Shown in pieces: positions 10,352 through 19,285 of a stretch of DNA of 64,000 nt. The stretch spans positions 34,006 to 98,005 of the forward strand of contig NZ_SWKN01000013.1 of assembly GCF_005871185.1 (NCBI RefSeq), given 5' to 3'. Position 1 is the stretch's first letter; each line of letters opens with the position of its first letter. The notes below the pieces were generated by a model that saw nothing but the letters and a program-made list of their open reading frames with translations, was not told the origin of the DNA and did no database searches. This stretch comes from Limnobacter alexandrii. GTDB taxonomy: Bacteria; Pseudomonadota; Gammaproteobacteria; Burkholderiales; Burkholderiaceae_B. The position numbers and the translations under genes are program-made.

Positions 10352-11209
10352 ATGGAACTGACGATGTGGAGAAACAGCGGGCAGTTTTTTGACTGGAAAG
10401 GTCACTCCATCTTTGTGCAAGACACCGGCGTGGCCAACAAACCAGTGCTGCTGCTGATTCATGGCTTTCCAACTGCCAGCTACGACTTCCATTTGATGTG
10501 GCCAGAACTGGCTGAATCGCACCGCTTGATTGCCTTTGACATGCTGGGCTATGGCTATTCCGACAAGCCCCGTACCTGGCAGCATTCCATATTTAATCAA
10601 GCCGACATTGCAGAGGCCTTGCTCAAAAGCAAAGGCATTACAGCATGCACGATGATCACTCACGATGTAGGCGACACCGTGGGGCAGGAAATTCTGGCTC
10701 GTCATGCAGAAGGCAAGCTGGGGTTCAAGCTTGAGCGTGTGGTGATGTTCAATGGCGGGCTTTTCCCGGAAACCCACCGTGCCATTCTGGTACAGAAGTT
10801 GTTGCTAAGCCCGCTGGGTTTTGTGTTTACCCGGCTGATGAAAAAAGAAAAGTTGGCTGCCAGCTTGCGCAGTGTGTGCTCCGCCGGTTTGAGCGACGCA
10901 GACATTGACGCTGCCTGGACCCTAATGGCCCACAAAAAAGGCAATTTGTGCATGCACCTGTTGATTCAGTACATGCGCGAGCGGCGCGAGAATCGCGACC
11001 GATGGGTGCAGGCTTTGCAGAAGGCTGACATGCCTTTCACCTTGATCGATGGCGTTGAAGACCCCATTTCTGGCGAGCACATGGTGCAACGGTTTGAAGA
11101 GTTGGTGCCCGGCAAGCAAACCATTCGGCTTGCTGGTTTGGGACACTATCCACATCTTGAAGATGCGCCGGCGGTGTTGGCGGTTTTGAAGCCGTTGCTT
11201 GTGCACTAG
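10352..11209 (+). CDS. Alpha/beta hydrolase with aspartate nucleophile (epoxide hydrolase / dehalogenase type)
   Basis: A 285-residue alpha/beta hydrolase. H-G-F-P at 37-40 forms the oxyanion hole, and T-H-D-V-G-D at 103-108 is the nucleophile elbow with Asp105 in place of the usual serine. That points to epoxide hydrolase or haloalkane dehalogenase-like chemistry rather than esterase. His265 in L-G-H-Y-P-H is the likely catalytic histidine. The ATG at 10352 is chosen because AAAGAGGAG lies 7 bases upstream; a TTG at 10331 lies before that site. It follows proB by 31 bp and may share its transcript. The substrate is unknown. Confidence 0.8.
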   Translation: MELTMWRNSGQFFDWKGHSIFVQDTGVANKPVLLLIHGFPTASYDFHLMWPELAESHRLIAFDMLGYGYSDKPRTWQHSIFNQADIAEALLKSKGITACTMITHDVGDTVGQEILARHAEGKLGFKLERVVMFNGGLFPETHRAILVQKLLLSPLGFVFTRLMKKEKLAASLRSVCSAGLSDADIDAAWTLMAHKKGNLCMHLLIQYMRERRENRDRWVQALQKADMPFTLIDGVEDPISGEHMVQRFEELVPGKQTIRLAGLGHYPHLEDAPAVLAVLKPLLVH

Positions 11210-11292
11210 CCTGGTTGTGATTAACTCAGAATAGTGGTTTTTGCTCTGTGTGATCCCTGTTGATACGCTTCGCTTTTTCTCGAGGGGTAGCC

Positions 11293-11853
11293 ATGTCATA
11301 TGAGGTGGATTACGCATTTCTTTCCAAATTAGAGGGCGGGTGCAGAACCGGTGGGTACATACCTGATTTGGAAAAAAGTAAAAGTGGGGTAACCGTTGCG
11401 ACAGGCTTTGATTTGGGCGCACGTAACGAAGATGATCTGCGTCGTCTAGGTATTCAAGGGACTTTGTTCAAAAAGTTGTCACCTTATCTGGGTTTAACAA
11501 GGCATGATGCTGCAAAGAAACTTGAAAAAGTTCCTTTAAATATTTCGACAACCGAATGTTTATTTATTGATCAGGTGGTTAAAACCCATTATCTGGTGCA
11601 GCTTGCCAACAGGTACAACAACGCGATTTCAAGTAGCGCTGTGAAATTTGAAGACTTAAAGCCCGAGTTTCAAACGGTGATTACCTCAGTATCTTTTCAG
11701 TATGGTTTGGAATTGGCCCGGTCGGCTCCAAAGTTTTGGGCCTCTGTTGTTGGGCAGGATTGGAAAGCCGCTGTCAAAATACTTCGAAACTTTCAGGATC
11801 AATATCCAACGAGAAGGAATAAAGAGGCTGACTTGATGGAGGGGGCGCTTTGA
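11293..11853 (+). CDS. Pesticin-like muramidase domain protein, candidate antibacterial effector
   Basis: A 186-residue protein that, from memory of the family, matches the pesticin C-terminal muramidase domain (T4-lysozyme-like fold), which cleaves peptidoglycan. Seen in sequence: an early L-E-G-G with candidate catalytic Glu14, a G-Y-I-P-D segment, G-V-T-V-A-T-G-F-D-L at 32-41 with candidate Thr/Asp catalytic residues, a late F-Q-Y-G and W-K-A-A near the end, and Y-P-T-R-R-N-K-E-A-D. There is no signal peptide, although the substrate is periplasmic, so another export route is needed. The ATG at 11293 has a GAGGGG ribosome-binding site. Its stop overlaps the start of a lipoprotein, which suggests a toxin-immunity pair. 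Confidence 0.7.
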   Translation: MSYEVDYAFLSKLEGGCRTGGYIPDLEKSKSGVTVATGFDLGARNEDDLRRLGIQGTLFKKLSPYLGLTRHDAAKKLEKVPLNISTTECLFIDQVVKTHYLVQLANRYNNAISSSAVKFEDLKPEFQTVITSVSFQYGLELARSAPKFWASVVGQDWKAAVKILRNFQDQYPTRRNKEADLMEGAL

Positions 11854-12482
11854 GAACTCTTCTGCTGTCTTTTTTGCTCGCGCTTGTTGGGTGCTCAAAT
11901 GGCATCCCCACCGCAAATGACTATTTATGGCTTGATCCTGAAGTGCGCGAGAAGGTACAAAACTCATCTGAAGAATTACTGATATCCCGGCCTCCAGTCG
12001 AATTTTCGGACGGGATTTCAGCAAGTAATTGTGAGGAGTATTTTCAGCGACAAGGTGAGGTTAGCGAGACTGCCGAGAACTACTCTGCACGCTCCCATTA
12101 TTTAATTTGTGACGCGTTGAAGCTGGCCGCCACATGGCCACCAAAGCTCGAGGATAAGCCGATTGAAGAAGACCTGTCTTTGTGTTCGACTTTAAGTTTG
12201 AGTAGTTTCGTACATTCCCTTCGACCACGTATTGAAGCGGATGGCGCTACGCTGACCCAGTTGTTTGGCGAGGAGGCGATCGAGGGAGTGAATACCTGTA
12301 GTTTCCAAGGAGAGGGTCGAAACTTTGTACTGAATGCGGTTTTGCTTGTTCAGGAAAAGGAAAGACCAAAGCGGATGTGGGTGTGGGTGATCGATGAGAT
12401 ACTGGATGCGACATATCGTGCTTACACGCCAGTCTGGTTTATGTTCGATGAGTCCCGAAGTATGTGGATCGCCGATTATTAA
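11850..12482 (+). CDS. Lipoprotein coupled to the pesticin-like gene, candidate immunity protein
   Basis: A 210-residue protein with a type II signal peptide: R2, a hydrophobic core, and lipobox L-V-G-C with Cys15. Serine follows the cysteine, which favours the outer membrane. The TTG start overlaps the upstream stop (TTGA) behind a G-rich ribosome-binding site, so translation is coupled. Six further cysteines occur in the mature part, compatible with disulfides. I recognise no family. The periplasmic location matches where a muramidase effector would act, so an immunity role is a reasonable inference, not a demonstrated one. Confidence 0.6.
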   Translation: MRTLLLSFLLALVGCSNGIPTANDYLWLDPEVREKVQNSSEELLISRPPVEFSDGISASNCEEYFQRQGEVSETAENYSARSHYLICDALKLAATWPPKLEDKPIEEDLSLCSTLSLSSFVHSLRPRIEADGATLTQLFGEEAIEGVNTCSFQGEGRNFVLNAVLLVQEKERPKRMWVWVIDEILDATYRAYTPVWFMFDESRSMWIADY

Positions 12483-12515
12483 AAAAAACGCGAACCAGGT
12501 GGTTCGCGTTTTTTT
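12482..12515. terminator. Bidirectional terminator between the lipoprotein gene and rppH
   Basis: A 15-bp perfect stem with A-tract on one side and T-tract on the other (loop about AGGT) lies between two convergent genes and can terminate both. It touches both stop codons. Confidence 0.88.
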
Positions 12516-13074
12516 ATGTCGACTCAGGTTTTTCTTGGGTTTCCTCGGCTTTCACGGCAGGTTCCCAGTGGTCGCCCCTTGGCAGTCGCCTTGGGTCATT
12601 TCTGGAAAACAGCAGCTTGGCCAACTCTCCCAATGCTTGTTTGTACACTTCCCTTTTGAAATCAATGACGTTTTCAAGTGGAACCCAATACTCGTTCCAA
12701 CGCCAGGCATCAAATTCCGGGTGCTCAGTGGCCCGCAGGCTTACATCACAATCCCGTCCAACCAATTTCAGCAAAAACCAGATTTGTTTCTGGCCTTTGT
12801 AGCTTCCCCGCCATTCCCGTCGAATCCAGTGATCGGGCACGGTGTACCGCAGCCAATTCCTGGTTCTTCCTATAATTTCAACATGTTCTGGCAACAAGCC
12901 AACTTCTTCGTGGAGTTCCCGGTACATGGCTTGTTCAGGCGATTCACCATGTTTAATCCCGCCCTGCGGAAATTGCCAGGAATGTTCACGAATTCGCTTA
13001 CCCCAAAAGACCTGCTTTCGGGAATTGGTCAAAATAATGCCGACGTTGGGACGGTAGCCTTCTTTATCAAGCAT
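12514..13074 (-). CDS. rppH: RNA pyrophosphohydrolase
   Basis: RppH removes pyrophosphate from 5'-triphosphate RNA and so triggers messenger decay. I use the ATG at 13074 because the family begins [12 protein letters not shown]; that gives 186 residues. The Nudix box spans 38-60 with G-G-I-K-H-G-E at its start and R-E-L-H-E-E-V-G-L at its end. The W-Q-F-P-Q-G-G motif before it is typical. The C terminus is a short basic/acidic tail. It is divergent from proS, as in many Burkholderiales. Confidence 0.93.
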   Translation of the reverse strand: MLDKEGYRPNVGIILTNSRKQVFWGKRIREHSWQFPQGGIKHGESPEQAMYRELHEEVGLLPEHVEIIGRTRNWLRYTVPDHWIRREWRGSYKGQKQIWFLLKLVGRDCDVSLRATEHPEFDAWRWNEYWVPLENVIDFKREVYKQALGELAKLLFSRNDPRRLPRGDHWEPAVKAEETQEKPEST

Positions 13075-13108
13075 ACGCGCCCCGCAGATTTCTTTACAAT
13101 TCACAGTC

Positions 13109-13136
13109 ATTATAAGCACCAGCCTGCGTTTGTACA
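13109..13136 (-). promoter_or_regulatory. Likely rppH promoter
   Basis: On the minus strand TGTACA (13131-13136) is followed by a 16-base spacer and a perfect TATAAT (13109-13114). A start of transcription near 13102 would leave a leader of under 30 bases before the ATG at 13074. Confidence 0.55.
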
Positions 13137-13214
13137 CCTAGGGTATCCGCGCTGCGGGCGGATAAAAGTACAATCGCAGTTCTAACCAATTCATTACTCA
13201 CGAGTTTTTTGCAA

Positions 13215-14975
13215 ATGCGCGCCACCCAGTTTTTTTTGAATACCCTGAAAGAGGCCCCTTCCGACGCAGAAGTCATCAGCCACCAATTGATGATGCGGGC
13301 AGGCATGATCAAGCGTTTGGCCGGTGGCATTTACACCTACATGCCTGTGGGCCTGCGTTCCATCCGCAAGGTTGAAAACATTGTTCGTGAGGAAATGAAC
13401 CGTGCGGGTGCTCTGGAATTGTTAATGCCGGCTGTACAACCTGCCGAGCTTTGGCAAGAAAGCGGCCGATGGGAAAAGTACGGCCCCGAGCTGCTGCGCA
13501 TGAAAGACCGCCACGACCGCGATTACGTGATCGGCCCCACGCACGAAGAGGTGATTACTGATGTGGTGCGCAAGGAAGTGAAAAGCTATCGCCAGCTGCC
13601 GTTGAACCTGTATCAAATCCAGACCAAGTTTCGCGATGAAATTCGCCCACGTTTTGGCGTGATGCGTGGTCGCGAATTCGTGATGAAAGACGCTTATTCA
13701 TTCGACCGTACCCAAGAAGCCGCCCTGAAAACCTACGATGTAATGTACGACGCCTACCGCCGAATTTTCACCCGCCTGGGTTTGAACTTCCGGGCTGTCA
13801 ATGCCGATACTGGCTCGATTGGTGGCAACCGCAGCCATGAGTTTCATGTGATTGCCGACACTGGCGAAGATGCGATTGCGTACTGCCCAAATTCGGATTA
13901 CGCCGCCAACGTGGAGTTGGCCGAGGCCGTGTGTACGGCCCAACGCCCTGCAGCCGGCAAGGCCATGGAAAAAGTGCATACACCTGGCAATTCCACTTGC
14001 GAAGCGGTGGCTGCCCAGCTTGGCTTGCCTTTGGCGGCCACGGTGAAAAGCGTGGTGTTTGCCAATGAATACGATGAGAAAGATGAAACCAAAGTAATCA
14101 AGAAGGTACAAATTATATTGGCCCTGGTGCGTGGCGATCACGAAGTGAACGACATCAAGCTGGGTAAGCTGGCTGGTGTTCAAGAGCTGCGCTTGGCCAC
14201 CGAAGCAGAAATCGAGGCTGCCTTTGGCACCAAACCTGGCTACCTTGGGCCAGTGGGCCTGAGCAACGAGGTGCGCGTGGTGGCTGACCGCAGCGTAGCC
14301 GCCATGGGTGATTTTGTGTGCGGCGCCAACGCAGCAGACTATCACTACGCAGGTGTGAACTGGGGCCGCGATTTGCCCGAGCCTGAAGTGGCTGACATTC
14401 GCAACGTGGTAGAGGGCGATGTGTCGCCTGATGGCAAAGGTGTGTTGGCCATGTGCCGTGGCATTGAAGTGGGCCATGTGTTTTACTTGGGCACCAAGTA
14501 TTCCGAGGCTTTGCAAGCCAAGTTCCTGGAAGAAAACGGCAAACCCGCAGTGATTGAAATGGGTTGTTACGGTATTGGTGTTACCCGTATTTTGGGTGCT
14601 GCCATTGAGCAGAACTTTGATGATCGCGGCATTATCTGGCCATTGAGCATTGCTCCATTTGAAGTGGTGTTGTGCCCAATTGGTTACAAGAAAAGTGAAG
14701 AAGTAAAGGCCGAGGCCGACAAGCTTTACCAGCAATTGAAAAACGCAGGTGTCGATGTAATGCTGGACGATCGCGATGAACGCCCGGGCGTGATGTTTGC
14801 GGATTGGGAGTTGATTGGTGTGCCGCTGCGGGTTACTTTGGGTGACCGCGGCTTGAAAGAAGGCAAAGTGGAGTTTCAATCTCGCGATGGCAAGGTGGAA
14901 AAACGCGATGTCGAAGTTGGGGAAATTTTTGAGCAGTTGCGCGTTGAGCTTGCCAACAGGCAAGTCAGTTTGTAA
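13215..14975 (+). CDS. proS: Prolyl-tRNA synthetase
   Basis: Charges tRNA-Pro with proline. At 586 residues it is the long bacterial form. Class II motifs are visible: the V-G-L-R-S region, motif 2 with [17 protein letters not shown], and motif 3 near [13 protein letters not shown]. The insertion (about 220-400) corresponds to the YbaK-like editing domain that removes Ala-tRNA-Pro, and the C-terminal anticodon domain follows. An in-frame TTG lies 6 bases before the ATG at 13215. Confidence 0.97.
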   Translation: MRATQFFLNTLKEAPSDAEVISHQLMMRAGMIKRLAGGIYTYMPVGLRSIRKVENIVREEMNRAGALELLMPAVQPAELWQESGRWEKYGPELLRMKDRHDRDYVIGPTHEEVITDVVRKEVKSYRQLPLNLYQIQTKFRDEIRPRFGVMRGREFVMKDAYSFDRTQEAALKTYDVMYDAYRRIFTRLGLNFRAVNADTGSIGGNRSHEFHVIADTGEDAIAYCPNSDYAANVELAEAVCTAQRPAAGKAMEKVHTPGNSTCEAVAAQLGLPLAATVKSVVFANEYDEKDETKVIKKVQIILALVRGDHEVNDIKLGKLAGVQELRLATEAEIEAAFGTKPGYLGPVGLSNEVRVVADRSVAAMGDFVCGANAADYHYAGVNWGRDLPEPEVADIRNVVEGDVSPDGKGVLAMCRGIEVGHVFYLGTKYSEALQAKFLEENGKPAVIEMGCYGIGVTRILGAAIEQNFDDRGIIWPLSIAPFEVVLCPIGYKKSEEVKAEADKLYQQLKNAGVDVMLDDRDERPGVMFADWELIGVPLRVTLGDRGLKEGKVEFQSRDGKVEKRDVEVGEIFEQLRVELANRQVSL

Positions 14976-15012
14976 TTCCGCTGCCCGGTCGGCCATTCAG
15001 GCCTGCCGGGTG

Positions 15013-15630
15013 ATGGCCATGGCGGCACTTGTCGCCGTACTGGCTGTGATTGGCATGCCTGTGTTCGCAAGCCAGCAATACGAACCCATGGCCGATCATG
15101 TTCGGCTGGCGCTTCGCACGGCTTTGAATGCGCCCGCTGCACCCCGTCCAATTTTTGAGTCGGTAGGCCACCGCATTGACTGGATGGCCGAGATGTCGCG
15201 CCGCCTGGCGCGTCGGGTGCCCGATTTTGCTGAGCGCACTGAACTTATCAAGATCATTCGCTATGAAGCGCAGCGCGTGGGCATTGACCCCCAAATTATT
15301 TTCGCCTTGATCGAAGTGGAAAGTAACTTCCGTGCCGATGCGGTTAGCCATGCTGGGGCGATCGGCTTGATGCAGGTGATGCCGTTTTGGACCGAGGTAT
15401 TGTCGCGGGGAAGTTCTCGGGAATTGTTTGAACCCCGCGTGAATATTCGCTACGGCTGCCTTATTTTGCGACATTACCTGGACATTGAGAAAGGCAATCT
15501 GGACCGGGCGCTGGGGCGCTACAACGGCAGCCTTGGGAAAATGACCTATCCGAATTTGGTGTATGACCGGCTGGACCGCAATTGGGGCTACAGCTATGTT
15601 GAACCGTCGAAGCCGGTGCCGAAGGGCTGA
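15013..15630 (+). CDS. Lytic transglycosylase, SLT domain
   Basis: A 205-residue exported protein that should cleave peptidoglycan between MurNAc and GlcNAc with formation of 1,6-anhydro-MurNAc. The ATG at 15013 begins a signal peptide (hydrophobic core to about residue 19, A-S-Q cut region). The SLT domain has catalytic Glu103 in V-E-S-N-F, then G-A-I-G-L-M-Q-V-M-P and a late A-L-G-R-Y-N-G-S. The frame stays open upstream into proS and a GTG at 15010 adjoins the ATG, so the start is uncertain by a few codons. It follows proS closely and may be cotranscribed. Confidence 0.88.
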   Translation: MAMAALVAVLAVIGMPVFASQQYEPMADHVRLALRTALNAPAAPRPIFESVGHRIDWMAEMSRRLARRVPDFAERTELIKIIRYEAQRVGIDPQIIFALIEVESNFRADAVSHAGAIGLMQVMPFWTEVLSRGSSRELFEPRVNIRYGCLILRHYLDIEKGNLDRALGRYNGSLGKMTYPNLVYDRLDRNWGYSYVEPSKPVPKG

Positions 15631-15659
15631 ATTTGAAGGGTCAACGCTGCAGTTTCTGT

Positions 15660-15847
15660 CAACTCGGCGTGGGTTGCTCGTGTCGCACTGAAAACCGCTT
15701 GATCCCTTTTTGAATTTATTCTTGCTCACCTCGCTCGGCAAAAAACATGGCCGAGTCTCGGTGTCGGCGTAACGCCGAACGCTTCTAATAAACTCAAACG
15801 GGGCGGTTTTCTTGAAGTGCGTCCCAAGCAATCCCACTGCCGAGTTG
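15660..15847 (+). repeat. Fold-back structured repeat, copy A
   Basis: About 188 bp bounded by CAACTCGGC (15660-15668) and its complement GCCGAGTTG (15839-15847). The inner 130 bp (15688-15817) can fold into a closing helix (GAAAACCGC pairing with GCGGTTTTC, CCC..TTTGA with TCAAA.GGG, TTTATT with AATAAA) and two hairpins (CTCGGC/GCCGAG and TCGGCG/CGCCGA). The outer arms pair imperfectly. It is homologous to copies B and C. It lies between a transglycosylase gene and ffh, which converge here. Confidence 0.85.
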
Positions 15848-15910
15848 GCTTAAAACTTCCCGTGCGCTGCCACTTGCAAGTTCAGCTCAGCGTCACGACT
15901 GGTGCAACAG

Positions 15911-16102
15911 CCCAATCGGCGGCGGTGTTTCGATCGCCTCGCCTTCAAGAAAACCTGCCCGTTTGAATTCAACCGCCACGGTCGGCCATCGGCCGGCAGC
16001 GAGACTCGGCCCGCCCTTTTGCCGAGCGAGGTGAGTCAGGGTGAATCTCAAAAAGGGAGGATCAGGTTTTCAGGCGAGAGATCGGAACCCAAGCCGATTG
16101 GG
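15911..16102 (-). repeat. Fold-back structured repeat, copy B (inverted relative to A)
   Basis: About 192 bp bounded by CCCAATCGGC (15911-15920) and GCCGATTGGG (16093-16102). Read on the minus strand, its 131-bp core (15943-16073) aligns with copy A over its whole length. The terminal helix is GAAAACCTG with CAGGTTTTC, which differs from copy A at two paired positions and keeps pairing. The first hairpin CTCGGC/GCCGAG is identical to copy A; the second is CGGCC/GGCCG, altered on both sides. No protein-coding gene is supported in 15631-16162; these two copies and about 60 bp between them fill it. Confidence 0.85.
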
Positions 16103-16162
16103 CAGTTAACTAGCGGTTTAGCCAACAATAGCCCGAGCTGATTGAGCTTGAGCCCGCTTTGG

Positions 16163-17560
16163 CTACATGCCCGGAAATCCACCACCCGGCGGCATGCCGC
16201 CACCAGGAAAGCCACCTTTGCCGCCACCACCCATTTTTTTCATGAGCTTGGCCAGCCCGCCTTTCTGCATGCTTTTCATCATGTCGCGCATTTGCTCAAA
16301 CTGCTTGAGCAAGCGGTTCACTTCCTGAACCTGCACGCCCGCTCCAGCGGCAATTCGACGTTTACGCGAGGCCTTCAAAATGTCGGGCTTGGTGCGTTCC
16401 TGAATGGTCATGGAAAAAATAATGGCTTCGGTGCGCTTCATCTGTTTTTCTGCGGCGGTGGCGTCTACATCACCGGCGCCTTTCATCAATTGGCTGGGCA
16501 ACTTGTCCATCAAGCCTTGCAGGCCGCCCATGTTGCGCATTTGGCTGATTTGCGCCAAAAAGTCGTTCAGGTCGAACGCTTTTCCGCTTTTAAGCTTCTT
16601 GGCCAGCTTTTCCGCTTCTTGCTGGTCAATGCCTTTTTTTGCCTCTTCCACCAAGGACACAATGTCGCCCATGCCCAGAATTCGGCCCGCCACGCGGTCG
16701 GGGTGGAATTTCTCAAAGCCGGTGAGCTTTTCGCCCACACCCATGAATTTGATGGGTTTACCGGTGATTTGTCGAACCGACAATGCAGCACCACCGCGTG
16801 CGTCACCATCCATTTTCGTTAAAACCACACCGGTAAGCGGCAATGCCTCGTTAAAGGCTTTGGCGGTGTTGGCGGCGTCTTGACCCAACATGGCGTCAAT
16901 CACGAAGAGGGTTTCAGTGGGGCTCACCGCAGCATGCAAGGCCTTGATTTCATTCATCATGGCTTCGTCAATGCCCAAGCGGCCTGCCGTGTCCAGAATA
17001 AGCACATCAAAGAACTGGCGTTTGGCGTGGTTTAGCGCAGCCAGTGCGATATCGACTGGCTTTTGAGTGATGTCGGAGGGGAAAAACTCGGCGCCTGCCT
17101 GCGCGCTGACCGTTTTCAGCTGCTCAATCGCGGCGGGGCGGTACACGTCGGCAGATACAGTGAGTACCTTCTTTTTCAGGTTGTCTTTCAGGTACTTGGC
17201 CAGTTTACCGGTGGTGGTGGTTTTACCCGCACCTTGCAAACCCGCCATCAAAATGACCACTGGTGGCTGGGCGGCCAGGTTGATTTCTTCGGTTTTTTCG
17301 CCAATCAGCTTGATCAACTGCTTGTGAACAATGCCCACCAAAGCCTGGCCGGGGGTCAGGCTGTTCAATACCTCTTCGCCAAGCGCCTGTTCTTTCACCT
17401 GGTTGATAAACTCTTTGACCACGGGCAGGGCCACGTCGGCTTCCAGCAGCGCAAGGCGAACCTCACGCAACATTTCCTGCGTATTGGCCTCGGTAATGCG
17501 GGCTTCGCCTTTGATATTTTTGACAACGCGCGTTAGGCGATCGGAGAGGTTTTCAAACAT
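16163..17560 (-). CDS. ffh: Signal recognition particle protein Ffh
   Basis: The GTPase subunit of the signal recognition particle that binds 4.5S RNA and targets nascent membrane proteins to FtsY and SecYEG. The ATG at 17560 gives M-F-E-N-L-S-D-R-L, the normal N terminus, and 465 residues. The NG domain has G-L-Q-G-A-G-K-T-T-T and D-T-A-G-R-L-G; the M domain is methionine-rich and ends in a G-G-G-x-P-G-M tail. The frame remains open upstream into the divergent gene but that part is not Ffh-like. An AGGGG ribosome-binding site precedes the start. Confidence 0.97.
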   Translation of the reverse strand: MFENLSDRLTRVVKNIKGEARITEANTQEMLREVRLALLEADVALPVVKEFINQVKEQALGEEVLNSLTPGQALVGIVHKQLIKLIGEKTEEINLAAQPPVVILMAGLQGAGKTTTTGKLAKYLKDNLKKKVLTVSADVYRPAAIEQLKTVSAQAGAEFFPSDITQKPVDIALAALNHAKRQFFDVLILDTAGRLGIDEAMMNEIKALHAAVSPTETLFVIDAMLGQDAANTAKAFNEALPLTGVVLTKMDGDARGGAALSVRQITGKPIKFMGVGEKLTGFEKFHPDRVAGRILGMGDIVSLVEEAKKGIDQQEAEKLAKKLKSGKAFDLNDFLAQISQMRNMGGLQGLMDKLPSQLMKGAGDVDATAAEKQMKRTEAIIFSMTIQERTKPDILKASRKRRIAAGAGVQVQEVNRLLKQFEQMRDMMKSMQKGGLAKLMKKMGGGGKGGFPGGGMPPGGGFPGM

Positions 17561-17607
17561 CGTGTGGTGCCCCTGACTCGTGCTATGAATCGAGTAAACT
17601 GATTGGT

Positions 17608-18447
17608 ATGAACAACACAATATTGTACGCGCTCGCAGTGCCCCTGCTGTCTGCCTCCGGTGGATTGGCGGCGCTGAACGTTTTCGGCAAATGGTCCGCA
17701 CCGGCCGGGTTAAACCGTGCGTTGGTGGCTTTGGCCTTGCTGGTGTCGGGCTATTTGTTGGGCTCCCTGTTGTTTCAAACCGATGGCATGCACTTCGGTT
17801 TTGTGCTGGGTTTGATGTGCGTGGCCTGGTTGGCCTCACTGGTGGCCTTTGTTGAAAGTTTTTTCAACCGGGTGCCTTTGCTTGAATTAATTGTGTTTCC
17901 GTTTTGCGCGCTTGTTTTCTTGCTGCCCTTGTGGATGGGTGAAGACGCTGCAATTCGCATGGCGGGCGACCATTTGTTTCAGCTGCACCTGCTCATCGCG
18001 CTTGCTGCCTACAGCTTGTTGGGCATTGCTGCGGCCCACGGTATTGTGATGGCCTTTCAGGAAAAGGCCTTGCACCAACCTGTGGCCACCACGCAAGAAA
18101 ACCGCATGGTGCGTGAGCGCCTGCTGGATCAGTTGCCTTCCTTGCTCACCATGGAGTCGATTCTGTTTCGACAACTGTGGGCCGGCTTTGTGTTGCTCTC
18201 GCTGACTTTGGCCACTGGCTTTCTGTTCTCTGAAGAATGGAGCGGCAGCAGCTGGCGTTTTGATCACAAAACCCTGTTTGCCATTATTTCGTGGTGCTCA
18301 TTTGCCGTGTTGCTGGGCGGGCGTGTGGTGTTTGGCTGGCGCGGCAAGGTTGCTTTGCGCTGGTGTTTGGGCAGTTATGCCGTGTTGGTACTTGCGTACT
18401 TCGGCACCCAGTTTGTGCTGGAATTTATTTTGAAAAGGGCAGTTTGA
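17608..18447 (+). CDS. YpjD/CcsA-like cytochrome c assembly family membrane protein
   Basis: A 279-residue polytopic inner-membrane protein with about eight hydrophobic segments. The H-L-L-I-A-L-A-A-Y-S-L-L-G-I-A region and the late D-H-K-T-L-F-A-I-I-S-W and F-G-W-R-G-K motifs match the HemX/CcsA (YpjD) family related to haem-handling proteins. Such genes routinely lie divergent from ffh in Proteobacteria. A direct role in cytochrome c maturation is not established for this subgroup. Its stop overlaps the next start (TGATG). Confidence 0.85.
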   Translation: MNNTILYALAVPLLSASGGLAALNVFGKWSAPAGLNRALVALALLVSGYLLGSLLFQTDGMHFGFVLGLMCVAWLASLVAFVESFFNRVPLLELIVFPFCALVFLLPLWMGEDAAIRMAGDHLFQLHLLIALAAYSLLGIAAAHGIVMAFQEKALHQPVATTQENRMVRERLLDQLPSLLTMESILFRQLWAGFVLLSLTLATGFLFSEEWSGSSWRFDHKTLFAIISWCSFAVLLGGRVVFGWRGKVALRWCLGSYAVLVLAYFGTQFVLEFILKRAV

Positions 18448-18704
18448 TGGGTCGTATTCTGTTTTTCCTGGGCCTGGCATTGGTGGCCTGGATTCTTTTC
18501 AAAAGCTGGCAGCGCAAACAATTGGGTGAAAAACCCAGTGTGAACACTCAACAAAAAGGCAATCTTGGCCGTAAAAAGCAGGAAGAGATCATGCCTTGCC
18601 AACATTGTGGCGCTTACAGCCCCATGTCGGAAGGCGTGATGATGCAGGGTCGTTTTTATTGCGGCATGGAGCATGCCAAGGCGGCTGGCGAAAAAGTGCA
18701 CTGA
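18447..18704 (+). CDS. PP0621-family small membrane-anchored zinc-ribbon-like protein
   Basis: An 85-residue protein with one N-terminal transmembrane helix (about residues 3-18), a polar linker, and a C-terminal C-Q-H-C-G plus Y-C-G-M-E-H motif, probably a metal-binding ribbon. The ATG overlaps the upstream stop by one base. It matches in layout the PP0621 family found between ypjD and ampD; its function is unknown. Confidence 0.8.
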   Translation: MGRILFFLGLALVAWILFKSWQRKQLGEKPSVNTQQKGNLGRKKQEEIMPCQHCGAYSPMSEGVMMQGRFYCGMEHAKAAGEKVH

Positions 18705-18721
18705 CACAGAAGGGGCATGCC

Positions 18722-19285
18722 ATGTGGCTGGACGAAGGCTGGATTGAAAAAGACTGGGTACACCGCCTGCAAAGCCCCAATCAGGATGCTCGCCCGATGG
18801 GCACAGTGGTTGATACTTTGGTGGTTCATTGCATCAGCCTGCCCGAGCGCGGGCGAGATCCCTCTTTAATTACCGACCTGTTTTTGAATCGGCTTGATTG
18901 TCACGCCCACCCCTCGTTTGCAGAATTAATCGGTTTGCATGTTTCCTCGCATTTTCTGATTGACCGGGACGGCGCTGTCACCCAATTCGTGTCGTGTGAA
19001 AAACGGGCCTGGCATGCCGGAATTTCCGCCGCCATGGACCGCAGCAATTTCAATCATTTTTCAATTGGCATTGAATTGCTGGGCGATATTTATACCCCTT
19101 TCGAGGGGGTGCAGTGCGCCAGCCTGAAACGCCTGGTTTTGGAGTTGCAAGCACGTTATCCACTGAGATATGCAATGGCGCACAGCGAGATAGCCCCCAC
19201 CCGAAAAACCGATCCGGGACCCTTCTTCGACTGGAAAGGTCTACGCAAATCAAACACCTACGAACTTCAGATTGACGGCCTTTAA
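18722..19285 (+). CDS. ampD: 1,6-anhydro-N-acetylmuramyl-L-alanine amidase AmpD
   Basis: A cytosolic zinc amidase of peptidoglycan recycling that cleaves stem peptide from anhydro-MurNAc. The 187-residue protein carries the N-acetylmuramoyl-L-alanine amidase type 2 fold with zinc ligands expected at His36 (V-V-H-C-I-S), His154 (A-H-S-E-I-A-P) and Asp164 (K-T-D-P-G-P). The ATG at 18722 lies after an AAGGGGC site. It completes a ypjD-PP0621-ampD run. Loss of AmpD commonly derepresses AmpC beta-lactamases in other species; no ampC or ampR is visible here. Confidence 0.93.
   Translation: MWLDEGWIEKDWVHRLQSPNQDARPMGTVVDTLVVHCISLPERGRDPSLITDLFLNRLDCHAHPSFAELIGLHVSSHFLIDRDGAVTQFVSCEKRAWHAGISAAMDRSNFNHFSIGIELLGDIYTPFEGVQCASLKRLVLELQARYPLRYAMAHSEIAPTRKTDPGPFFDWKGLRKSNTYELQIDGL

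Noticed and set aside
13698..14996. A 432-codon open frame on the minus strand, antisense to proS
   Set aside because: It lies wholly opposite a clear prolyl-tRNA synthetase, has low-complexity His/Gln-rich translation and no start context; it is a shadow of codon bias.
15660..16102. CRISPR array as explanation for the repeats
   Set aside because: There are only two inverted, ~190-bp copies with no spacer regularity and no cas genes nearby.
15902..16141. A short plus-strand open frame inside repeat copy B
   Set aside because: The region is explained by the structured repeat; the frame has no ribosome-binding site and is low complexity.
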